Shown: positions 7,845 to 14,659 of the stretch, piece by piece
Position numbering within the stretch: position 1 is the stretch's first letter
Layout: every line of letters starts with the position of its first letter
NCBI RefSeq assembly: GCF_042648405.1
Contig: NZ_JBHRXV010000012.1
Location: 1-51,088, forward strand
Origin: Sphingoaurantiacus capsulatus
GTDB lineage: Bacteria; Pseudomonadota; Alphaproteobacteria; Sphingomonadales; Sphingomonadaceae
Length of the DNA stretch: 51,088 bases
Direction: 5' to 3'
Notes under the pieces: generated by a model
Told to the model about the DNA's origin: nothing
Databases searched by the model: none
Seen by the model: only the letters and a program-made list of their open reading frames with translations
Program-made: the position numbers and the translations under genes

Positions 7845-7952
7845 CGCACCGCTCCCCTGTCCGAACCCCTTCACGCCGCCCTTAGAATCCAAGCGGCGCG
7901 CCCGTGCAAGCGCTTGACGCTTCACCGGCGTCACAATAGCCATCAAGGGGAT

Positions 7953-8945
7953 ATGTCGACCCGCCCGAAACGCCCCAAGGTGATCGTCACCCGCCGCCTC
8001 CCCGAAGCGGTGGAGACGCGGATGGCCGAGCTGTTCGACATCGAGCTCAACTACAGCGACGACCCCTTCACGCCCGAGCAGCTCGCCGACGCCTGCGCGC
8101 GCGCCGACGTGCTGGTGCCGACCGTCACCGACGAGATCGGTGCCGACCTGCTGGCCAAGGCGGGCGACGGGCTGAAGCTGATCGCCAATTTCGGCAACGG
8201 CATCGACCATATCGACCTTGCCGCCGCCCGCGCGCGCAACATCCTCGTCACCAACACGCCCGGCGTGCTGACCGACGACACCGCCGACATGGTGATGGCG
8301 CTGATCCTCTCCGTGCCGCGCCGCCTCGCCGAGGGCGAGAAGCTGGTGCGGGCGAACGAATGGAAGGGCTGGTCGCCATGCGGCATGCTCGGCCACCGCA
8401 TCACGGGGAAGCGCCTCGGCATCGTCGGCATGGGGCGGATCGGCCAAGCGGTCGCGGCCCGCGCCCGCGCCTTCGGCCTGTCGATCCATTACCATAATCG
8501 CAAGCGCCTGCCCGACGGGCTGGAGCGTACCTACGAAGCGACGTGGTGGCCGACGCTCGACGCGATGCTGCGCCGGGTCGACATCGTGTCGATCAACTGC
8601 CCGCACACGCCCGAGACGCATCATCTGATCGACGCGGCGGCGCTCCGCCACATGCAGCGGCACGTCTACCTGATCAACACCGCGCGCGGCGAGATCGTCG
8701 ATGAGAGCGCGCTGGCGGTGGCGCTGGAAGCCGGGCAGATCGCCGGCGCCGGCCTCGACGTGTTCGAGCATGAACCGGCGGTCGACCCGCGGCTGCTCGC
8801 GCTGAAGAACGTCGTGCTGCTGCCGCACATGGGCTCGGCGACCTTCGAGGGCCGTGCCGACATGGGCGAGAAGGTCATCGCCAACATCCGCTCGTGGGTC
8901 GACGGCCACCGCCCGCCCGATCAGGTGCTCGAGGGCTGGCTCTAG
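7953..8945 (+). CDS. D-isomer-specific 2-hydroxyacid dehydrogenase (glyoxylate/hydroxypyruvate reductase type)
   Basis: This 330-residue NAD(P)-dependent enzyme reduces 2-oxoacids to D-2-hydroxyacids. It has the dinucleotide fold GIVGMGRIGQAV (from 157) and the catalytic residues Arg245 (NTARGEIVD), Glu274 (FEHEP) and His292 (LLPHMGSAT). The NFGNGIDHID segment resembles GyaR-type glyoxylate reductases, but the substrate cannot be read from sequence. The ATG at 7953 follows AAGGGG. Its last four bases overlap the end of the convergent hisD gene. Confidence 0.88.
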   Translation: MSTRPKRPKVIVTRRLPEAVETRMAELFDIELNYSDDPFTPEQLADACARADVLVPTVTDEIGADLLAKAGDGLKLIANFGNGIDHIDLAAARARNILVTNTPGVLTDDTADMVMALILSVPRRLAEGEKLVRANEWKGWSPCGMLGHRITGKRLGIVGMGRIGQAVAARARAFGLSIHYHNRKRLPDGLERTYEATWWPTLDAMLRRVDIVSINCPHTPETHHLIDAAALRHMQRHVYLINTARGEIVDESALAVALEAGQIAGAGLDVFEHEPAVDPRLLALKNVVLLPHMGSATFEGRADMGEKVIANIRSWVDGHRPPDQVLEGWL

Positions 8946-10234
8946 GAATTCAGCCGGACGCGCACCGATTCGGCGTGCGCGATCAGCCCTTCGGCCTCGG
9001 CGAGCGTCTGCGCCGCGGGGCCGATCGCGGCCAGCGCCGCTGCCGAGCATTCCAGAAACGTCGTGCGCTTCATGAAATCGGTGACCGACAGGCCCGAGGC
9101 GAAGCGGGCGCGGCGGCCGGTCGGCAGCACATGGTTCGGCCCGCCGACATAGTCGCCGACCGCCTCGGGCGTGTGGCGGCCGATGAAGATCGAGCCGGCG
9201 TGACGCACCGCGTCGAACAGCGGCTGCGGGTCAGCGACGGCGAGTTCGAGATGCTCGGGCGCGAGCCGGTCGACCAGGGGCACGGCATCGAGCAGCTGCT
9301 CGACGAGGATGATCGCGCCCTGCGAATCCCAGCTCTGCCGCGCCGTCGCGCCGGTCGGCAGCTTTTCGATCAGCGCATCGACCGCGACCGCGACGGCGTC
9401 GACGAAGGCCGCATCGTCGGTGATAAGGATGACCTGCGCCGCCGGATCATGCTCAGCCTGGCTGAGCAGGTCGGCGGCAATCCATGCCGGGTCATTGGCG
9501 CCGTCGGCGACCACGAGGATTTCGGAAGGGCCGGCGACCATGTCGATGCCGACGCGGCCGTAGAGCTGGCGCTTCGCTTCGGCGACATAGGCATTGCCGG
9601 GGCCGACGATCTTGTCGACGGCGGGGATGGTCGCCGTGCCGAAGGCGAGGGCCGCCACCGCCTGCGCGCCACCAATGCGGTAGATCACATCGACGCCCGC
9701 GAGCTTCGCCGCCGCCAGCACCAGCGGATTGAGCCGGCCGTCGGGCGTCGGCGTCACCATCACCAGCCGCCGCGCGCCCGCGACCTTGGCCGGAATGGCG
9801 TTCATCAGCACCGACGACGGGTAAGACGCGAGCCCGCCCGGCACGTAAAGGCCGACCGAATCGACCGGCGTCCAGCGATAGCCGGCGCGCACCCCGGCCG
9901 CGTCGGTACCGTCATGGTCCGCCGGGCGCTGCTTTTCATGGAAGGCGCGGATCCGGGTGGCGGCCAGCTCCAGCGCCGCCATCAGCTCGGGCGAGACGTT
10001 GGCGCAGGCCGCGTCGATCTCGGCGGCGCCGATCTCGAAGCCGCGTTCGGCGAGGTCGATGCGATCGAAGCGCTGGGTCAGCGTGGCGACGGCCGTATCG
10101 CCGTTCTTCGCCACTTCGGCGATGACCTGGGCGACAACGTCGGAAACCTGTGCGTCGGTATCCCGTGCCGCTTCGACCAGCCGGTCGAACTCAGCCGCGA
10201 AACCGGGTGCGCGGGCGTCAAGCCGCCGATGCAT
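8942..10234 (-). CDS. hisD: Histidinol dehydrogenase
   Basis: This 430-residue enzyme catalyses the last two oxidations of histidine synthesis, histidinol to histidinal to histidine, using NAD and zinc. Family blocks include VPGGLASYPSSVLMN, VDKIVGPGNAYVAEAKR, MVAGPSEILVVAD, the metal-site segment LLSQAEHDP, RLAPEHLEL and GGPNHVLPT. It is downstream of hisG with a 17-base overlap, forming a hisGD unit, and converges with the dehydrogenase gene. Confidence 0.96.
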   Translation of the reverse strand: MHRRLDARAPGFAAEFDRLVEAARDTDAQVSDVVAQVIAEVAKNGDTAVATLTQRFDRIDLAERGFEIGAAEIDAACANVSPELMAALELAATRIRAFHEKQRPADHDGTDAAGVRAGYRWTPVDSVGLYVPGGLASYPSSVLMNAIPAKVAGARRLVMVTPTPDGRLNPLVLAAAKLAGVDVIYRIGGAQAVAALAFGTATIPAVDKIVGPGNAYVAEAKRQLYGRVGIDMVAGPSEILVVADGANDPAWIAADLLSQAEHDPAAQVILITDDAAFVDAVAVAVDALIEKLPTGATARQSWDSQGAIILVEQLLDAVPLVDRLAPEHLELAVADPQPLFDAVRHAGSIFIGRHTPEAVGDYVGGPNHVLPTGRRARFASGLSVTDFMKRTTFLECSAAALAAIGPAAQTLAEAEGLIAHAESVRVRLNS

Positions 10235-10883
10235 CGCCCGCGACCTTGCGGAAGCGCTCGACCAGCGCGCCGATCTCCGCCGCGCGCATCTTGAAGGCGG
10301 CGCGGTTGACGATCAGCCGCGACGACACGTCGGCGATCTTCTCGACCTCGACGAGGCCGTTCTCGACGAGTGTCCGCCCCGACGACACCAGGTCGACGAT
10401 GCGCGAGGTGAGGCCGAGCGCCGGCGCCAGCTCCATCGCCCCATTCAGCTTCACGCATTCCGCCTGCACGCCGCGCGCGGCGAAATGCTTGCGGGTGATG
10501 TTGGGATATTTGGTGGCGACACGGACGTGCGACCAGCTACGAGGATCGTCGTTCGCCGCCTGTTCGGCGGGCTCGGCGACCGACAGCCGGCACTTGCCGA
10601 TGCCGAGATCGACCGGCGAATAGATTTCCGAATAGCCGAATTCCATCAGCACATCGTTGCCGGCGATGCCGACATGCGCCGCGCCGAAGGCCACAAACGT
10701 CGCCGCGTCGAAGGCGCGCACGCGGATCAGCGACAGGCCGGGAATATTGGTGCCGAACTTCAGCGCCCGCGAGCTGTCGTCGGTGAACGCTGCCTCGGGC
10801 TCGATGCCCGCGGCGTACAGCAACGGCAGCGCCTCCTCGAGGATGCGGCCCTTGGGTAGCGCAATGATCAGTTCGTCGCCCAC
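10218..10883 (-). CDS. hisG: ATP phosphoribosyltransferase catalytic subunit, short form
   Basis: HisG joins ATP and PRPP in the first step of histidine synthesis. The protein begins VGDELIIALPKGRILEE and has the PRPP-binding segment DLVSSGRTLVENGL. At 221 residues it is the short form, which lacks the regulatory C-terminal domain and needs HisZ; no hisZ is in the window. I chose GTG at 10883 because the upstream ATG (10976) would overlap the divergent gene at 10957. No strong Shine-Dalgarno is seen, so the exact start is uncertain. Confidence 0.9.
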   Translation of the reverse strand: MGDELIIALPKGRILEEALPLLYAAGIEPEAAFTDDSSRALKFGTNIPGLSLIRVRAFDAATFVAFGAAHVGIAGNDVLMEFGYSEIYSPVDLGIGKCRLSVAEPAEQAANDDPRSWSHVRVATKYPNITRKHFAARGVQAECVKLNGAMELAPALGLTSRIVDLVSSGRTLVENGLVEVEKIADVSSRLIVNRAAFKMRAAEIGALVERFRKVAGDASAA

Positions 10884-10956
10884 GGCGGAGGCTGTAGAGA
10901 AGGGACCGGAGCCTCGCAACCGCGAGGTAAGGTTTCCAGCGTATAAGGAGCGGGCA

Positions 10957-11274
10957 ATGTTCGGAATGATGGCCAAGATGAGCGACGACGCCTTCCGCTT
11001 CTGGCGACAGGCGGCGGAAACCGTGTCGGCCTCGGCCTATGTGATCGACAAGCGCAGCCGCATGCTGTCGTCGGGCCGGATACCGACGCCGGGCGACCTC
11101 GCCGAGCTGTCGATGATGGTCACCGAGAAGATGACCGCCTTCGGCCTCGCCAACCTTGCCCTCACCCAGTCGATGATGGCCGGCACCAGCGCGAGCTGGG
11201 GCGCGGCGAGCGATGCGCTCGCGCCGATCCACGCGCGGGCCACCGCCAACGCCCGTCGACTCCGCCGCCGGTGA
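10957..11274 (+). CDS. Small hypothetical protein, phasin-like composition
   Basis: This 105-residue protein (start MFGMMAKMSDDAFRFW) follows a strong AAGGAG site. It is largely helical and Met/Ala-rich, and ends in a basic ARRLRRR tail. Its helical pattern (WRQAAETVSASAYV, TEKMTAFGLANLAL) resembles phasin-like granule proteins, but no diagnostic motif is visible. The TGA stop overlaps the GTG start of the next gene, so the two are likely coupled. Function is not established. Confidence 0.65.
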   Translation: MFGMMAKMSDDAFRFWRQAAETVSASAYVIDKRSRMLSSGRIPTPGDLAELSMMVTEKMTAFGLANLALTQSMMAGTSASWGAASDALAPIHARATANARRLRRR

Positions 11275-12317
11275 CCGACGAGACCCGCGTCGACGCGCGC
11301 GTCCGCGCCGGCTTCGCGACGCAGGCCGAGTGGTGCACGGCGATGGGGGCGCCCTTTCTCGCCCGAATCTGCACGATCCTGTCCGAAAAGCTCGACCGCA
11401 CGACAGCGACGGGGAGGCGAGTACTGGACTGGCCGACCGCGCCGCTGGTCGATGCGTTGCCGCTGCGCCTGACCGGCGGGCTGCAGGCGCTGGTGCGGCG
11501 CGGGCGACTGCCGGCGCTGGCCGCGCACTGGCCGCCGAATGTCGCGGGTGACGATCTCGACGAGGCGCTGATCGCCGCCATTACCGACGCCGACGCGGAG
11601 CTGTTGCCGTGGCTCGACGGCCCGCCGCAGACCAACGAGGTCGGGCGCTCTGGCGTGTTGATGGCTGGCTTGCTGGTGATCGCTGCCGAGACCGGTCTGC
11701 CGCTGGCACTGTTCGAGTTGGGCGCCTCTGCTGGCCTCAACCTGCGGCTCGACGCCTACGCCTATGATCTTGGCGGCCGGGTGATCGACACAGCGGGTGC
11801 GCCGATCACGCTGACCCCGCGCTGGACTGGCAACCCGCCAGCCGCCGCGACGGTGACGGTCGCAAATCGGCGCGGCGTCGACCTGAACCCGCTCGATGTG
11901 ACCGATTCCGCCACCGTCGAGCGATTGCTCGCCTATGTCTGGGCCGAGCAGAATGAACGTGTCGAACGGCTCACCGCCGCGCTCGCCGCCACTGCGGGCG
12001 ACCCGCCGGCAATCGATCGCGAGGATGCCGCCGGCTGGGTCGAGCGCCGCGTCGCGCCGACACCGGGCGTCGCCACGGTGGTGATGCACAGCATCGCTTT
12101 CCAATATTTCCCCGCCGAGAGCCGCGACCGGATCACCGCGCACATGGCCGCGCGAGGCGCGAAGGCCACCGCCGAGGCGCCGCTCGCCTGGCTACGCTAC
12201 GAGCTGGAGCCCGAGGCGGGCGCTGCCACCTTGCGGTTGACCCTCTGGCCGGGCGGCGAGGACCGACGGCTCGCCAAGGCGCACCCGCACGGGACATGGA
12301 TCGAGTGGCTGGCTTGA
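11271..12317 (+). CDS. DUF2332-family protein
   Basis: This 348-residue protein starts at GTG 11271, overlapping the upstream stop (GTGA). The block ELGASAGLNLRLDAYAYDLGG and the overall layout match the DUF2332 family. The GASAGLN stretch resembles a nucleotide- or SAM-binding loop, and the C-terminal half (VVMHSIAFQYFP) also suggests a methyltransferase-like fold; that is inference. No biochemical role is known to me for this family. Confidence 0.75.
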   Translation: MTDETRVDARVRAGFATQAEWCTAMGAPFLARICTILSEKLDRTTATGRRVLDWPTAPLVDALPLRLTGGLQALVRRGRLPALAAHWPPNVAGDDLDEALIAAITDADAELLPWLDGPPQTNEVGRSGVLMAGLLVIAAETGLPLALFELGASAGLNLRLDAYAYDLGGRVIDTAGAPITLTPRWTGNPPAAATVTVANRRGVDLNPLDVTDSATVERLLAYVWAEQNERVERLTAALAATAGDPPAIDREDAAGWVERRVAPTPGVATVVMHSIAFQYFPAESRDRITAHMAARGAKATAEAPLAWLRYELEPEAGAATLRLTLWPGGEDRRLAKAHPHGTWIEWLA

Positions 12318-12348
12318 TTCGCGCCCAGTAACCGGCGCAAACGCGGGC

Positions 12349-12921
12349 ATGGTTTCGCTCGTTCTCGCTTCCTCCTCGCCGCGCCGCCGCGAATTGCTCG
12401 CGCAGATAGGGCTCACTCCTGCGCGCATCGAATCGCCCGACATCGACGAGGCAGTGCTGAAGGGCGAGGCGCCCGCCGCCTATGCGCTGCGCCTCGCCGA
12501 GGAGAAGGCGCGCGCCGTCAAGCGCGGCGAGGGCGAGGTGGTGCTGGCCGGCGACACCGCCGTCGCGGTCGGCCGCCGCATCCTGCCGCCGGCCGAGAAT
12601 GAGGGCGTCCAGCGCGAATTGCTGAAGCTGCTGTCGGGGCGCCGGCAGACGGTGATCACCGCCGTCGCCACCATCGACACCGCCGGCAAGCTGCGCAGCC
12701 GCGTGTCCTCCTCGGTCGTCACCTTCAAGCGGCTCGAGGCGTCCGAGATCGATGCCTATGTCGCAACCGGCGACGGGCTGGGCAAGGCGGGCGGCTATGC
12801 CATCCAGGGCCGCGCCGCCGGCTTTATCCGCTTCATGTCGGGCAGCTATTCGGGCGTCGTCGGCCTGCCGCTGTTCGAGACGCGTGCACTGCTGAAAGCC
12901 GCCGGGGTCGATGTCCTCTGA
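12349..12921 (+). CDS. maf: Maf-family nucleoside triphosphate pyrophosphatase
   Basis: This 190-residue protein has the Maf signature LVLASSSPRRRELLAQIGL at the N terminus, then EEKARAV, VLAGDTAV and GKAGGYAIQGRAA. The family hydrolyses modified or non-canonical nucleotides such as dTTP, UTP, m5UTP or m7GTP to monophosphates, limiting their incorporation and affecting septum formation. Eleven bases overlap the RNase E/G-like gene, giving the maf–rng–yacG order common in sphingomonads. Confidence 0.93.
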   Translation: MVSLVLASSSPRRRELLAQIGLTPARIESPDIDEAVLKGEAPAAYALRLAEEKARAVKRGEGEVVLAGDTAVAVGRRILPPAENEGVQRELLKLLSGRRQTVITAVATIDTAGKLRSRVSSSVVTFKRLEASEIDAYVATGDGLGKAGGYAIQGRAAGFIRFMSGSYSGVVGLPLFETRALLKAAGVDVL

Positions 12922-13906
12922 GATCATCCTCGAACGCGGCATCGGCGAGCTTCGCGCCGCGCGGGTGGAGAATGGCCGGATCGCCGAGCTTCATATCGAG
13001 CGTGACGGCACCGGCCTGCGCGCCGGCGCGATCGTCGAGGGTCGGCTGACGCGCATCCTGCTCGCCGAGCAGCGCGGTATCGTCAGCGCCGGGGGTGAGG
13101 ATGCGCTGATCGAGCCATTGCCGCGCGGCGTCACCGAAGGCGCGAAGCTGCTCGTCGAGGTGCTGCGCGAGGCGATTCCCGAGGCCGGCCGCGCCAAGCT
13201 CGCCAAGGTGCGCGCGTCCGAAGGACCGGTGCGCGAGGCGCCGACGCTGCTCGATCGCCTGCGCGCGACCAATCTGCTGATCCGCGAGGTGAGCCCCGCC
13301 GCGCCCGACCTGCTGGAAAATGCCGGCTGGTCAGAAGCGGTGGAGGAAGCCGCGACCGGCGTCGCCGCGTTCAACGGCGGGCTGCTGACGATCAGCCCCA
13401 CCCCCGCGATGACGGTGATCGACGTCGACGGCGCCCTGCCGCCACCCGAGCTGGCGGTTGCCGGCGCCGGCGCCGCCGCGCGCGCCATCCGCCGCTTCGG
13501 CCTCGCCGGCTCGATCGGCATCGACCTGCCGACCGTCGGCGACAAGGCGGTGCGCCAGCGCGCGGCGGAAGCCATCGACGCCGAACTGCCGCCGCCGTTC
13601 GAGCGCACCGCGGTCAACGGCTTCGGCTTCGTTCAGATCGTGCGGCCCCGCGCGCGGCCCTCGATCGTCGAGCTGCTGCAGGGCGACCCGGCGGCGAGCG
13701 CCGCGCTGGCGCTGCTGCGCCGCGGCGAGCGCGAGGCCGGCGTCGGGCCGCGCACGCTGGTCGCGGCGCCCGGCATCATCGGCTGGCTGGAGGCACGCCC
13801 CGCGCTGACCGCCGAGCTGGCGCGCCGCCTAGGGGTTGCCGTTGGCTTGCGCGCTGACCCGCGCCTCGCCATATCCGCGAGCCATGTCGATGTCCGCCCC
13901 CGCTAA
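12911..13906 (+). CDS. Shortened RNase E/G-family ribonuclease
   Basis: This 331-residue protein resembles the catalytic part of RNase E/G: an S1-like N-terminal region (start MSSEIILERGIGELRAA, with GAIVEGRLTRIL) and a DNase I-like region with TVIDVDGALPP and IGIDLPTVGDKA, whose aspartates match the metal-binding pair. It is much shorter than RNase G (about 480–490 residues) and lacks the CPxC zinc-link seen in RNase E. It is probably a compact family member, not a frameshift, since the frame is open and both neighbours overlap it. Activity is inferred. Confidence 0.8.
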   Translation: MSSEIILERGIGELRAARVENGRIAELHIERDGTGLRAGAIVEGRLTRILLAEQRGIVSAGGEDALIEPLPRGVTEGAKLLVEVLREAIPEAGRAKLAKVRASEGPVREAPTLLDRLRATNLLIREVSPAAPDLLENAGWSEAVEEAATGVAAFNGGLLTISPTPAMTVIDVDGALPPPELAVAGAGAAARAIRRFGLAGSIGIDLPTVGDKAVRQRAAEAIDAELPPPFERTAVNGFGFVQIVRPRARPSIVELLQGDPAASAALALLRRGEREAGVGPRTLVAAPGIIGWLEARPALTAELARRLGVAVGLRADPRLAISASHVDVRPR

Positions 13907-14060
13907 ATGTCCGCTCTGCCGCAAGCCGGCGAGCGACGCGCACGCGCCCTTCTGTTCGGCTGGCTGCCAGGACCGCGATCTGCTCAACTGGCTGGGCGAG
14001 GCCTATGCCGTGTCGGGTCCGCCGGCCGACGAGCCGGAATCGCTGCTGGACAAGCGCTGA
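13884..14060 (+). CDS. yacG: YacG, zinc-binding DNA gyrase inhibitor
   Basis: This 58-residue protein has four zinc cysteines, C9 and C12 (CPLC) and C24 and C28 (CSAGC), followed by LLNWLGEAY. E. coli YacG binds GyrB and inhibits gyrase. The ATG at 13884 overlaps the end of the RNase E/G-like gene by 23 bases; the ATG at 13890 is an alternative. The gene is in its usual place behind maf and rng. Confidence 0.88.
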   Translation: MSMSAPAKCPLCRKPASDAHAPFCSAGCQDRDLLNWLGEAYAVSGPPADEPESLLDKR

Positions 14061-14127
14061 GCCGCTTTCTATATCGCCGCCCTTGCCGTTGCGCATAAGC
14101 GCTGGCGGCAGCGAGCGACAGCTCGGC

Positions 14128-14203
14128 GCCCGGGTAGCTCAGTTGGTAGAGCACGTGACTGAAAATCACGGTGTCGGCGGTTCAATTCCGTCCCCGGGCA
14201 CCA
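14128..14203 (+). tRNA. tRNA-Phe (GAA)
   Basis: A 76-nt cloverleaf is visible: acceptor stem GCCCGGG/CCCGGGC, D-arm with AGTTGGTAGAGC, anticodon stem CGTGA/TCACG with loop CTGAAAA (anticodon GAA at 14161–14163), and T-arm GGTTCAATTCC. The CCA end is encoded. Confidence 0.97.
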
Positions 14204-14659
14204 CTTCTCCCCACCGCTGACCGAACCTTCTCCGCCCGATCCCGCGCGTCCGCCATCGATGGCGGGTACCGCGTCTTTCATGCGTCGAAGTTGTCCCCCC
14301 ATGCGCGCGAGGACCGGTCCAAGTTCAGTGGCCTAAAGATACTTGTTCGACACCAAGATGACGGCCGGGGCTCTTCGAGCGACTAGCTTGGATAAGGATT
14401 CGATTGATTCGTTCGTCAGGCGAACACCAAAGACGATTTGTGACCCGAATCGCTATTCAACTTATGAATCTCTACTGTAACAATCACTTAACTTTGGATT
14501 CGGCAGTTCGGAAGACTGCCAATTACCCGAAATCATGTTCTCTACTGAAACATAAGTGCGCTCTGTGAACGACAAATTTGCGACAATTGTGAACAAGCGA
14601 TAGCTTTTGCTGAACAAAGACAAGCTTGTTCCGGGAGACGTTCGCAAGGGGGAGTTCAC
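14204..14659 (+). other. 456-bp intergenic region upstream of the first TonB receptor
   Basis: No convincing gene is present. From about 14330 the DNA becomes markedly AT-rich compared with the surrounding coding sequence, consistent with a promoter region. It holds two nearly identical 14-nt direct repeats 70 bp apart (14469–14482 and 14539–14552), a small hairpin GGCAGT/ACTGCC (14502–14520), and a strong AAGGGGGAG site before the ATG at 14660. Confidence 0.6.
14469..14552. promoter_or_regulatory. Paired 14-nt direct repeats 70 bp apart
   Basis: TCTCTACTGTAACA at 14469–14482 recurs as TCTCTACTGAAACA at 14539–14552, with one mismatch. The start-to-start distance is 70 bp, close to seven helical turns, which would put bound regulators on the same face of the DNA. 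The pair lies 108–191 bp upstream of the TonB receptor start. The binding protein is unknown. Confidence 0.4.

Noticed and set aside
14358..14480. 40-residue ORF upstream of TonB receptor 1, considered as a lasso-type precursor
   Set aside because: There is no Shine-Dalgarno, no leader/core pattern with an acidic ring residue, and no lasso maturation genes nearby.
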